A DNA stretch of 64,000 nucleotides, taken from NCBI GenBank assembly GCA_046329055.1, contig JAXLVK010000026.1, forward strand, positions 1 to 64,000, in the 5' to 3' direction. Position numbers and translations under genes: made by a program. Of this stretch, positions 25,749 to 31,532 are shown in pieces. This DNA comes from JADKCL01 sp046329055. Lineage in GTDB: Bacteria > Bacteroidota > Bacteroidia > J057 > JADKCL01. A model generated the notes under the pieces. That model searched no databases. It saw only the letters and a list, made by a program, of their open reading frames with translations, and was not told the origin of the DNA. Within the stretch, counting starts at the first letter, position 1. The number at the start of each line of letters is the position of its first letter.

Positions 25749-25927
25749 GTGCCGTAATGAGGGGCTACTTCGTAACTATAACGGTCCTAAGGTAGTGATG
25801 TTCGGTGACCGATCTAGCGAAGTCAGGTTGAAATCCGACAGGGTAAAATCGCCTGACAGGGTGTAAGTCTCTCCGGAGATGTCGAATTGCCGATTCTGCT
25901 GTCTAACGCAGAGATAAAGAACGGCGC
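25749..25927 (+). ncRNA. shortened 23S rRNA-like fragment
   Basis: Bases 25771-25795 are identical to the universally conserved 23S segment of helix 69 and its 3' flank (the I-CeuI site core). The flanks are collinear with 23S in a shortened, diverged form. Upstream are GTGCCG, TAA, TGA and GGGG. Downstream are the helix-71-like arm GTCAGG...TCCGAC (25822-25839), TCTC...GAGA (25868-25879), GAATTG and ACGGC. The ends GTGCCGT and ACGGCGC can pair over seven bases. No rRNA operon is present. The alignment was made by eye against remembered E. coli 23S. Confidence 0.65.
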
Positions 25928-25976
25928 TCGCAAACACACGCCCACATGATTTCGCCTGGATAGGAAATTCGGTTTG

Positions 25977-26080
25977 GTGCCGTAGTCATGCGTTACTTCG
26001 CGAGTACTTGAGAGTATTAATGCAACAACAAACGCCTGATGTCCATTGCCCAGTGCCGACTTTTCAACATCATAAGACAC
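25977..26080 (+). ncRNA. third GTGCCGTA element
   Basis: It begins GTGCCGTA-N9-TACTTCG like its three neighbours, but no T arm or closing stem can be drawn with confidence. ACGCCTG and, ten bases later, CCCAGTGCCG occur in the order found in 23S rRNA just upstream of helix 69. Boundaries are guessed. Confidence 0.3.
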
Positions 26081-26086
26081 TTCTGG

Positions 26087-26151
26087 GTGCCGTAAGGCAG
26101 TGATACTTCACGGTTACATTTGGTTCGAGTCCAAACTTGATGATCTGGCGC
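26087..26151 (+). ncRNA. minimal tRNA mimic (GTGCCGTA element with T arm)
   Basis: 65 nt. The ends GTGCCG/TGGCGC form a six-pair stem. The 5' side can also form GCC-GTAA-GGC, the same GTAA hairpin as in the repeat array. The T arm TTTGG-TTCGAGT-CCAAA is perfect. There is no room for an anticodon arm, so it would be a two- or three-armed tRNA mimic. Confidence 0.5.
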
Positions 26152-26298
26152 TTGCGCAGGATTCGCCGTTCACTGCTCGCTCCTCGCCCCGCAAAGACAT
26201 ATTCGTATCCTACTTCTTACCAATTCAGGGTCTTGCCGCTGCAATGCTTCCACGATTGCGTCGGGCAAGGTCCACACAACGTCCACGGCGCTGTGAAA

Positions 26299-26373
26299 TT
26301 CGGTGTAGCTCGGCCCGGCGAGAGCGCTGGCATGGGGTGCCAGAGGCCGCGGGTTCAAATCCTGCCAGACTTG
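26299..26373 (+). tRNA. tRNA-Pro(GGG) without an acceptor stem
   Basis: The D arm (GCTC...GAGC), anticodon arm (CTGGC-ATGGGGT-GCCAG) and T arm (GCGGG-TTCAAAT-CCTGC) are all good. Only two of seven acceptor positions (TTCGGTG against CAGACTT) can pair, so aminoacylation looks unlikely. Confidence 0.7.
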
Positions 26374-26446
26374 CGCAGTGTGAGACTTCAGTGTGAGTGC
26401 GTTTTCCTCCTCACTGACACTCGATTCTCACACTGGATTTCCGCAA

Positions 26447-26519
26447 GGATTTGGCAGAGTTGGTCAATTGCGTCTGATTGAAGATCAGAAGATCTGGGGT
26501 TCGATTCCCGAGTCCCACT
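26447..26519 (+). tRNA. tRNA-Phe(GAA)-like
   Basis: The anticodon arm TCTGA-TTGAAGA-TCAGA is perfect and the D arm is GCAG...TTGC. The T arm TGGGG-TTCGATT-CCCGA has one mismatch. Only a five-pair acceptor (GGATT/AGTCC) can be drawn. Confidence 0.65.
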
Positions 26520-26593
26520 TTCAGTGTGAGTCCTCAATTAAGCGGTGCGAATTCCTCCTCACCCACCTCGAATTTCCCGCACTGCTGCTGAAT

Positions 26594-26671
26594 TCAGGTG
26601 TAGCTCAGTGTCGCAGAGCTCCGCATTTTTATGAGGTCTGCAGATCGGGGTTCGATTCCCTCCCACCCGGA
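26594..26671 (+). tRNA. tRNA-Lys(TTT)-like, degenerate
   Basis: A D stem GCTC/GAGC is present without the GG pair in the loop. The anticodon arm CCGCA-TTTTTA-TGAGG has a six-base loop and one mismatch. The T loop TTCGATT and a partly mismatched acceptor follow, with extra bases in the variable region. The anticodon assignment is tentative. Confidence 0.5.
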
Positions 26672-26677
26672 CTACTT

Positions 26678-26751
26678 GCTTCGTTAGCGCAATTGGCAGA
26701 TGCGCTCCATTGAGTGTGGAGAGGTTCCCAGTTCAGATCTGGGACGAAGCG
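26678..26751 (+). tRNA. tRNA with Leu(GAG) anticodon, short variable loop
   Basis: Acceptor GCTTCGT/ACGAAGC and T arm CCCAG-TTCAGAT-CTGGG are perfect. The anticodon arm is CTCCA-TTGAGTG-TGGAG. The variable region is only AGGTT, whereas bacterial tRNA-Leu has a long arm. Base 37 is T, which is unusual. Confidence 0.85.
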
Positions 26752-26833
26752 AAAGTGTTGAAAAGAGTTGTCGCTGACCGTAACGAACAAGCCACCAATA
26801 TTTCAAGCCATGCGGCTGACCTGCGGCCTATTT

Positions 26834-26908
26834 GCTTCGCTGGCACCAATTGGCAGATGCACTTCGCTCAAAACGAAGAGGTTCCCAGTTCAGATCTGGG
26901 GCGAAGCA
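26834..26908 (+). tRNA. tRNA with Leu(CAA) anticodon, short variable loop
   Basis: Acceptor GCTTCGC/GCGAAGC, anticodon arm CTTCG-CTCAAAA-CGAAG, T arm CCCAG-TTCAGAT-CTGGG. Variable loop AGGTT. The D arm (AATTGGCAGATGC) is of the Leu type with a three-pair stem. Confidence 0.87.
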
Positions 26909-26966
26909 CCAAACATCCGTGCCGACCATGCACCACAAACCCGTTTCATTCATCCACCACAGGTAT

Positions 26967-27041
26967 GCTTCGCTAGCCACAATTGGCAGATGCACTTCGC
27001 TTAGAACGAAGAGGTTCCCAGTTCGAATCTGGGGCGGAGCA
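26967..27041 (+). tRNA. tRNA with Leu(TAG) anticodon, short variable loop
   Basis: Acceptor GCTTCGC/GCGGAGC (one wobble), anticodon arm CTTCG-CTTAGAA-CGAAG, T arm CCCAG-TTCGAAT-CTGGG. Variable loop AGGTT, as in its neighbours. Confidence 0.87.
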
Positions 27042-27058
27042 CCACAATTTTTTCTTAT

Positions 27059-27132
27059 GCTTCGCTAGCGCAATTGGCAGATGCGCTCCGTTCAGGTCGG
27101 AGAGGTTCCCAGTTCGAATCTGGGGCGAAGTA
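27059..27132 (+). tRNA. tRNA with Leu(CAG) anticodon, short variable loop
   Basis: Acceptor GCTTCGC/GCGAAGT, D arm with AATTGGCAGAT, anticodon arm CTCCG-TTCAGGT-CGGAG, T arm CCCAG-TTCGAAT-CTGGG. Variable loop AGGTT. Confidence 0.87.
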
Positions 27133-27146
27133 CCCTCAATGCCGAT

Positions 27147-27220
27147 GCTTCGCTAGCGCAATTGGCAGATGCATTCCACTTAAACTGGAAAGGTTCCAGG
27201 TTCGAATCCCGGGCGGGGCA
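27147..27220 (+). tRNA. tRNA with Leu(TAA) anticodon, short variable loop
   Basis: Acceptor GCTTCGC/GCGGGGC (two wobbles), anticodon arm TTCCA-CTTAAAC-TGGAA, T arm CCAGG-TTCGAAT-CCCGG with one mismatch. Variable loop AGGTT. It is the last of the five-gene Leu block. Confidence 0.87.
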
Positions 27221-27230
27221 CAAAATTTAT

Positions 27231-27305
27231 GCTTTGGTAGCTTAATAGGAAAAGCGCCCTCCCAGCTACGGGAAGGAGATCCGGGTTCGAGTCCCGGCTG
27301 CGGCT
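27231..27305 (+). tRNA. tRNA-Ser(GCT)-like with A33
   Basis: T arm CCGGG-TTCGAGT-CCCGG is perfect and the D stem is GCTT/AAGC. The acceptor GCTTTGG/CTGCGGC has one mismatch. The anticodon loop reads CAGCTAC, so the invariant T33 is replaced by A, and the stem needs a bulge. The variable region is short although Ser tRNAs are class II. Confidence 0.6.
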
Positions 27306-27389
27306 CCAAGCAAATCGATACTGTAGAGCTTAGCCTGAGGGCGAATGGCTGCGTGCCGCTCACAGTTCTTCGATCCATGCTGTTCCCAT

Positions 27390-27458
27390 TGTGATGTGGG
27401 GGGCAACCAACCGAGTCTCATAAGCTCGCGTCGCCAAGTTCGAATCTTGGCATCACAA
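27390..27458 (+). tRNA. tRNA-Met/Ile2(CAT) with shrunken D arm
   Basis: Acceptor TGTGATG/CATCACA is perfect, the anticodon arm is CGAGT-CTCATAA-GCTCG and the T arm CCAAG-TTCGAAT-CTTGG. The D region is only about 13 bases (GGGGGCAACCAAC) with no normal stem. CAT may be read as Met or, if lysidine-modified, as Ile. Confidence 0.7.
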
Positions 27459-27524
27459 CTGCGCAGTGCGAGTCTGGAGTGTAAGAGGGTCTCTTCACTC
27501 ACTCTCAACACTTACACTGAACCT

Positions 27525-27597
27525 AACGTCGTAGGCAAGCGGTCAAGCCCTCTGGCTTTCAACCAGAGCATCGCGGGTTCGAATCCCGTCGGCGTTA
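27525..27597 (+). tRNA. tRNA-Glu(TTC)
   Basis: Canonical. Acceptor AACGTCG/CGGCGTT, D arm GGC...GCC, anticodon arm TCTGG-CTTTCAA-CCAGA, T arm GCGGG-TTCGAAT-CCCGT. Confidence 0.95.
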
Positions 27598-27810
27598 CTC
27601 CCATCTTATTTCTGAATTGTCCAAAAGCAGAGGCATTCCCTGACAATGCCTCGTACTGATCAAAACGAGCATTTTTCCAGATGAGGTGTTGTGGTGGCAT
27701 GCTGGCTGGCCATGTCGGCGGCGCGGGTTCGATTCCCGCTATCTGGTCTCCCATCTTATTTCTGAATTGTCCAAGAGCAGAGGCATTCCCTGATAATGCT
27801 TCGTACTAAC
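27598..27810 (+). repeat. 62-bp direct repeat flanking tRNA-Gly(GCC)
   Basis: The spacer beginning CTCCCATCTTATTTCTGAAT occurs after tRNA-Glu and again after the first tRNA-Gly with few changes. Both copies carry an AGGCATT...AATGCCT-type hairpin. This points to tandem duplication of a spacer plus tRNA-Gly unit. Confidence 0.85.
27677..27747 (+). tRNA. tRNA-Gly(GCC)-like with G33
   Basis: Acceptor CCAGATG/TATCTGG, D stem GTGT/ATGC, T arm GCGGG-TTCGATT-CCCGC. Aligned with the next tRNA-Gly, the loop is TGGCCAT, so T33 is replaced by G. The anticodon stem has two wobble pairs. Confidence 0.7.
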
Positions 27811-27828
27811 CCTTTCAGACAATGTTTT

Positions 27829-27899
27829 CAAGGTGAGGTGTTTAGGCGGCATGCCGGTCTTCCAAACCGATGGAGCGGGTTCGATTCCCGCCACCTTGA
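27829..27899 (+). tRNA. tRNA-Gly(TCC)
   Basis: Acceptor CAAGGTG/CACCTTG is perfect, D stem GTGT/ATGC, anticodon arm CGGT-CTTCCAA-ACCG, T arm GCGGG-TTCGATT-CCCGC. Confidence 0.9.
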
Positions 27900-27911
27900 C
27901 GATATTTTTAT

Positions 27912-27983
27912 AGCCTCGTGGCGCAACGGGAGCGCAAGTGACTCTTAATCACTGGGTTGTGGGTTCGATTCCCTCCGAGGCTA
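27912..27983 (+). tRNA. tRNA-Lys(CTT)
   Basis: Acceptor AGCCTCG/CGAGGCT is perfect, D arm GCGC...GCGC, anticodon arm AGTGA-CTCTTAA-TCACT. The T arm has one T-T mismatch. Confidence 0.93.
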
Positions 27984-28056
27984 CTGTGCAGTTTGAGAAC
28001 GGAGTGTGAGTGAGGAGGGGCACTCGTCACTCACACTTCACACGCTCACTGATTCT

Positions 28057-28131
28057 CTGGGTATAGCTCAGCCCGGCCAGAGCTCTGGATTCGGATTCCA
28101 GAAGTCGCAGGTTCAAATCCTGCTACCCAGA
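28057..28131 (+). tRNA. tRNA-Pro(CGG)
   Basis: Canonical. Acceptor CTGGGTA/TACCCAG, D arm GCTC...GAGC, anticodon arm CTGGA-TTCGGAT-TCCAG, T arm GCAGG-TTCAAAT-CCTGC. Confidence 0.95.
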
Positions 28132-28144
28132 CCATCTTTTTTTT

Positions 28145-28216
28145 ACCCTGGTAGTTCAGCGGCTAGAATGCAAGACTCCAAATCTTGAGGCGGGGGTTCG
28201 ATTCCTCCCCGGGGTG
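28145..28216 (+). tRNA. tRNA-Trp(CCA)
   Basis: Acceptor ACCCTGG/CCGGGGT, anticodon arm CAAGA-CTCCAAA-TCTTG, T arm GGGGG-TTCGATT-CCTCC with one wobble. Confidence 0.94.
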
Positions 28217-28289
28217 CATGAAATGTAGATTTTGATACCCAACCTTGCTCGGTTGTTTCCTTTTCCTACTATTTAACCGATTGATTGCC

Positions 28290-29108
28290 ATGAGTGTAGA
28301 TTCTCTCGTTCGGCATTTTGCGCGGATCGGCGCGACTTTGGAGGTACAGGAGTCTCCTTTTGTTCGTGGCCGTGGCTCCATGTTTTCCATCGACATTCAG
28401 GAGACCCGAAAGCGCGAATTTTACTTGCTTGAACTGACCAAGACAGCAGCAGAAACCCTCGATTTTCAAGTCCTGAATACGCGTCCCGACATGCGTCACC
28501 TGGTGATGATGGTAAGGCCGGGCATGGAAGCGCTTGAGACGACCTTGAATCCTCAGAAGTTCTTGTGCGGCCATGATGAGAAGCATTGGTTCGTCGCCAC
28601 CGTGGACAATGGTGTCCGCGATGTGCGCTCCGCGATGGACTCCTTGAAGCCGCGTCAAGCATTGGTTGCACAGCAACGCGCTGGCGTCAAGGCCAAGGAC
28701 ATCCATAAGCGACACAATGCGGGTTTCATCCGCCAAGGCGAATGGTTCTTCATCCCGGAGCCTCGGTACAGCCCGTCCTCGAGCAGCGACATCAAGCGGA
28801 ATCAGCGCCTTTCCCGTGGTGCCGGTTCCAAGCCGCACATCGTGGAGGAAATGGTGGAAGGCCGCGGTGAACTCGTCTATGTAAACTGGAGGACCGGTCA
28901 GCAAATGAACGAGTTCCGTTACAAGAAGGCCCTCGCATCCGGCAAGCTCGGTGATCCGAAGCAATGGAATGCACAACGTCTGACCAGCTCCGTCATGGTG
29001 CGTGGCACAGTGAAGCATTCCGATCACCGAACGATCACCCTGCATGGTTGGCATCGTGTGGCGATGAACACCGAAGCCAACTCCAGCAATGTCCGGTTCC
29101 TGGACTGA
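28290..29108 (+). CDS. unrecognised 272-residue protein inside the tRNA array
   Basis: The frame is open from 28245, but the ATG at 28290 gives a typical soluble start (MSVDSLVRHFARIGATLEVQ). The N-terminal half is mixed alpha/beta. From about residue 133 the protein is basic with HKRHNAGFIRQGEWFFIPEP, and the C terminus has VRGTVKHSDHRTITLHGWHR. Many Arg, His and Lys residues suggest RNA binding, but this is inference. It is the only plus-strand protein gene between tRNA-Trp and tRNA-Asn, co-oriented with TROVE, so it may belong to the same system. No family is recognised. Confidence 0.8.
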   Translation: MSVDSLVRHFARIGATLEVQESPFVRGRGSMFSIDIQETRKREFYLLELTKTAAETLDFQVLNTRPDMRHLVMMVRPGMEALETTLNPQKFLCGHDEKHWFVATVDNGVRDVRSAMDSLKPRQALVAQQRAGVKAKDIHKRHNAGFIRQGEWFFIPEPRYSPSSSSDIKRNQRLSRGAGSKPHIVEEMVEGRGELVYVNWRTGQQMNEFRYKKALASGKLGDPKQWNAQRLTSSVMVRGTVKHSDHRTITLHGWHRVAMNTEANSSNVRFLD

Positions 29109-29208
29109 AAGTGAAATTTTTTGAAAGCGTCTGAAAGTATGAGTGGGTGGGCGGAGGCCCGCCCGCTCATGCGAATTCGCTGGTAAGTATGCAGATATTT
29201 TTCCTCAA

Positions 29209-29280
29209 GGGCTTGAAGCTCAAAGGTTGAGCGGGCGGTTGTTAACCGACAGGATGTGGGTTCGAGTCCCACCTGGCCCT
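29209..29280 (+). tRNA. tRNA-Asn(GTT)
   Basis: Acceptor GGGCTTG/CTGGCCC has one mismatch. D arm GCTC...GAGC, anticodon loop TTGTTAA, T arm GTGGG-TTCGAGT-CCCAC. Bases 8 and 9 are both A instead of T8. Confidence 0.88.
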
Positions 29281-29362
29281 CCCAGAAGCAGTTTTTTATC
29301 AGCCAAATCGGGGGCATCATTTTGCTTGAATTGAAAAAGGCTTACTTTTGCCCTTCGATCTG

Positions 29363-29436
29363 CCCTAGTAGCTCAGTTGGCCAGAGCACGTGATTTGTAA
29401 TCTCGGGGTCGGGGGTTCGAATCCCTCCTGGGGCTC
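29363..29436 (+). tRNA. tRNA-Thr(TGT)
   Basis: Acceptor GCCCTAG/CTGGGGC, D arm GCTC...GAGC, anticodon loop TTTGTAA with one stem mismatch, T arm GGGGG-TTCGAAT-CCCTC. Confidence 0.93.
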
Positions 29437-29447
29437 TCAAAAAAAGA

Positions 29448-29478
29448 AAAGCACTTGGTATCACCTGGTGCTTTTTCA
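29448..29478 (+). terminator. hairpin terminator after tRNA-Thr(TGT)
   Basis: AAAAGCAC pairs with GTGCTTTT across a short loop and runs into a T tract. It separates the two Thr tRNAs, which suggests that parts of the array are separate transcripts. Confidence 0.75.
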
Positions 29479-29502
29479 TTTCCACTCCATCTTATTCATT
29501 TT

Positions 29503-29577
29503 GCCTCGGTAGCTAAGCTGGCCTAAAGCGCTCGATTCGTAATCGAGAGACCGTGGGTTCGACTCCCACCTGGGGCT
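29503..29577 (+). tRNA. tRNA-Thr(CGT)
   Basis: Acceptor GCCTCGG/CTGGGGC with wobbles, anticodon arm CTCGA-TTCGTAA-TCGAG, T arm GTGGG-TTCGACT-CCCAC. Confidence 0.94.
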
Positions 29578-29758
29578 CCATTCATGTTGGATGCGGCATG
29601 CAGTTGCCCATCTTCTCCGCATCCAATCTGGCCAAAAACAAGGAAGCTGGATCACTAAGACCCAGCTTCCCAGACAAAAACTATATCAGTTTTATTAGAG
29701 TGCGTTCAATTGAGTGTGGATCGAGGTGCAGGGCCTAGCCCATCCCGACCAACGGGGA

Positions 29759-30320
29759 TCAGTAACGGTCGTCGTAACCACCGCCGCCACCGCGACGATC
29801 TTCGTAACCACCGCCGCCACGGCCTTCGTAGCCACCACCGCCGCCACCGCGACGATCTTCGTTAGCCACCGCCGCCACGGTTGTAGCCACCGCCACCACC
29901 GCCACGGTTGTAGCCGCCACCGCCACCGCGGTTGTAGCCGCCACCACCGCCACCGCGGCTGTAGCCACCGCCACCGCCGCCACGGTTGAAGCCACCGCCG
30001 CCGCCACGGCTAAAGCCGCCGCCGCCACGTGGGCCACCACCACCACCGCGGGGACCACCGCCACCACCGCCGCCTTCGGCACGGGGTTCGGCTTTCTTCA
30101 CCACGATCGTACGACCATCGACAGTCGTGCCATTGAGGTTGTTGATGGCCTCATAGCCTTCTTCGTCGTTTGGCATTTCCACAAAAGCGAAACCACGGCT
30201 ACGGCCGGTTTCTCTGTCCATAATCACTTTTGCGGATTCAACTTCACCAAACTGCTCGAAAAGGGACTGCAAATCTTCACTGGTCGTTTGGAAATCCAGT
30301 TTCGCAACAAAAATATTCAT
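29759..30320 (-). pseudogene. RRM RNA-binding protein with Gly/Arg/Tyr tail, frameshifted tail
   Basis: The ATG at 30320 starts one RRM domain: RNP2 is NIFVAKL and RNP1 is RGFAFVEM. A low-complexity tail of RGGGGG-Y/F/N units follows. The frame stops at 29862 because of one extra A (GGCTAACGAAGAT where GGCTACGAAGAT fits the repeat). In the shifted frame the tail continues as YEGRGGGGYEDRRGGGGGYD to 29759. If the base is an error, the protein is intact. Such proteins bind single-stranded RNA and are often cold- or stress-induced. It lies antisense inside the tRNA array. Confidence 0.85.
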
Positions 30321-30502
30321 GAAAATAAGAATTGGGAATAAAACACTTTTTAAACAAATGGAGAGAGTTAGCACTACAATTCCCAACAATCAAAGGGACA
30401 AACATTGACGTAACTAATTTCTACTCGCGAGGAAAGAACTACACGTGATACAATAATACAAACTCAGGCATTCTGCCAAAGTTTTTTTCGACCAACCCTA
30501 CT

Positions 30503-30576
30503 GTCAGCGTCGTTCAAGTGGATAAGGATCCCGGTCAGCGAAGCCGGAGACGCAGGTTCGAGTCCTGCCGTTGACA
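30503..30576 (+). tRNA. tRNA-Arg(GCG)-like with A33
   Basis: Acceptor GTCAGCG/CGTTGAC and T arm GCAGG-TTCGAGT-CCTGC are good. The anticodon arm is CCGGT-CAGCGAA-GCCGG, so position 33 is A instead of T. Confidence 0.75.
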
Positions 30577-30667
30577 CCATTTTCAAATAGCATCGAGAGG
30601 CTAGCAGGTAGCAGTTCGATTTCTTTGAGGAGGACTCCGATGCCATTTGCAAGCTGCTTTCGACGAT

Positions 30668-30739
30668 TCCTGGGAAGTCTAATGGTCGGGCATCTGTCTT
30701 TTAAACAGAGAATAGTGGGTTCGATTCCCACCCCAGGGA
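30668..30739 (+). tRNA. tRNA-Lys(TTT)
   Basis: Acceptor TCCTGGG/CCCAGGG, anticodon arm TCTGT-CTTTTAA-ACAGA, T arm GTGGG-TTCGATT-CCCAC. The D stem is weak. Confidence 0.9.
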
Positions 30740-30814
30740 CTCTTTTCAGTGTGGGTGTGTAGTGTGAGTGTGGTTGGAGGGGTGGGCGAGGCATCTTTCT
30801 GTATTTTGATTTTC

Positions 30815-30887
30815 AGCGGGTTGGCCGATCGGATGAGGCGTCTGTCTTCGAAACAGATTGAAGGGGGTTCGATTCCCTCACCCGCTA
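30815..30887 (+). tRNA. tRNA-Arg(TCG)
   Basis: Acceptor AGCGGGT/ACCCGCT is perfect, anticodon arm TCTGT-CTTCGAA-ACAGA, T arm GGGGG-TTCGATT-CCCTC, D arm with a GCC/GGC stem. Confidence 0.93.
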
Positions 30888-30953
30888 CTTCGCAGTGTGA
30901 GTTTCGAGGGCTCGCACTCACACTGGGCACTCATACTGGGTACACTGAGTTAC

Positions 30954-31026
30954 GGCGGGTTGGCTGACCGGACAAGGCATCCTTCTTCTAAATGGAACCA
31001 AGGGGGTTCGATTCCCTCACCCGCTA
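30954..31026 (+). tRNA. tRNA-Arg(TCT)
   Basis: The acceptor (GGCGGGT/ACCCGCT) and T arm are nearly the same as in the preceding Arg gene, suggesting duplication. The anticodon arm TCCTT-CTTCTAA-ATGGA has one T-T mismatch. Confidence 0.88.
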
Positions 31027-31084
31027 CTATACGATGTAGATGGCGAGTTCCCCTCACTCGCACTCCACCCTCACACTGAAACCT

Positions 31085-31156
31085 AGCCGCGGTGTTCGAT
31101 GGCCGAACATCTCCCTTACATGGAGCGCATTGCAGGTTCGATTCCTGTCGCGGCTA
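31085..31156 (+). tRNA. tRNA-Val(TAC)
   Basis: Acceptor AGCCGCG/CGCGGCT is perfect, D arm GTTC...GAAC, anticodon loop CTTACAT, T arm GCAGG-TTCGATT-CCTGT. Confidence 0.95.
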
Positions 31157-31195
31157 CCTCCGGCTCACTGACGCGCATCGGTGTGCCCATTTTCT

Positions 31196-31268
31196 TGCCA
31201 CGAAGCCGACCGGTCCAGGCAACACGCTGATAACGTGTGGCTAGCGGGTTCGATTCCCGCCGTGGCAA
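31196..31268 (+). tRNA. tRNA-Ile(GAT)
   Basis: Acceptor TGCCACG/CGTGGCA is perfect, D stem GCC/GGC, anticodon arm ACACG-CTGATAA-CGTGT, T arm GCGGG-TTCGATT-CCCGC. Last member of the array. Confidence 0.96.
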
Positions 31269-31273
31269 CTTGG

Positions 31274-31305
31274 TGCAGGCAGGCTGCCTGCACGCGCTTT
31301 TACCC
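31274..31305 (+). terminator. hairpin at the end of the tRNA array
   Basis: TGCAGGCA and TGCCTGCA pair around GGC six bases after tRNA-Ile, followed at a short distance by TTTTACCC and a later T run. Confidence 0.6.
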
Positions 31306-31532
31306 AAATTTTTTCAATCCCATGATCTACGTGGCAGTCGTGGTGCTGGCTTCACTTGTGTTCAGCCGCATCGAAACCAGCCGCATGAACCGTGCTTGAC
31401 GAATGCAAGACTCGGCTCATGAAGGCGAGCCTGCCAAGGCCCAGGGCCTGATGCAGGTGAAATGGAAATGGAACAGGGCGTGGGCTTGATCGCGACTCCG
31501 GTTGCAGATCGCCCAGCCCGCATTTCCGGTTG

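Larger units (their letters stand above)
26376..31079 (+). repeat. dispersed AGTGTGAG/CTCACACT spacer hairpins
   Basis: At least six inter-tRNA spacers (near 26377, 27465, 27990, 30746, 30893 and 31035), plus a shorter copy near 26520, contain AGTGTGAGT-type sequence with a complementary ACTCACACT nearby. They form a stem that isolates one tRNA from the next. The family is not seen outside the array in this window. Confidence 0.7.

Noticed and set aside
25771..25795. Intact 23S rRNA gene or a homing endonuclease insertion site
   Set aside because: Only a shortened, diverged piece of 23S is present, no other rRNA gene is nearby, and the base after GGTAG differs from the functional rRNA; no endonuclease gene is seen.
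24860..26160. Canonical bacterial Y RNA
   Set aside because: I looked for the paired Ro60-binding motif (GGTCC...GAAGG with its partner strand) and found only partial resemblance at 25783 and 26086, which is better explained by 23S similarity.
29714..29989. Thr/Ala/His-rich plus-strand reading frame
   Set aside because: Reverse reading of the Gly/Arg repeat tail of the RRM protein.
30815..31026. Ser tRNAs lacking the variable arm
   Set aside because: The anticodons TCG and TCT read Arg codons (CGA, AGA), so a short variable loop is normal.
22411..31268. Prophage or phage-borne tRNA cluster
   Set aside because: No integrase, terminase, capsid or other phage genes flank the array in this window.
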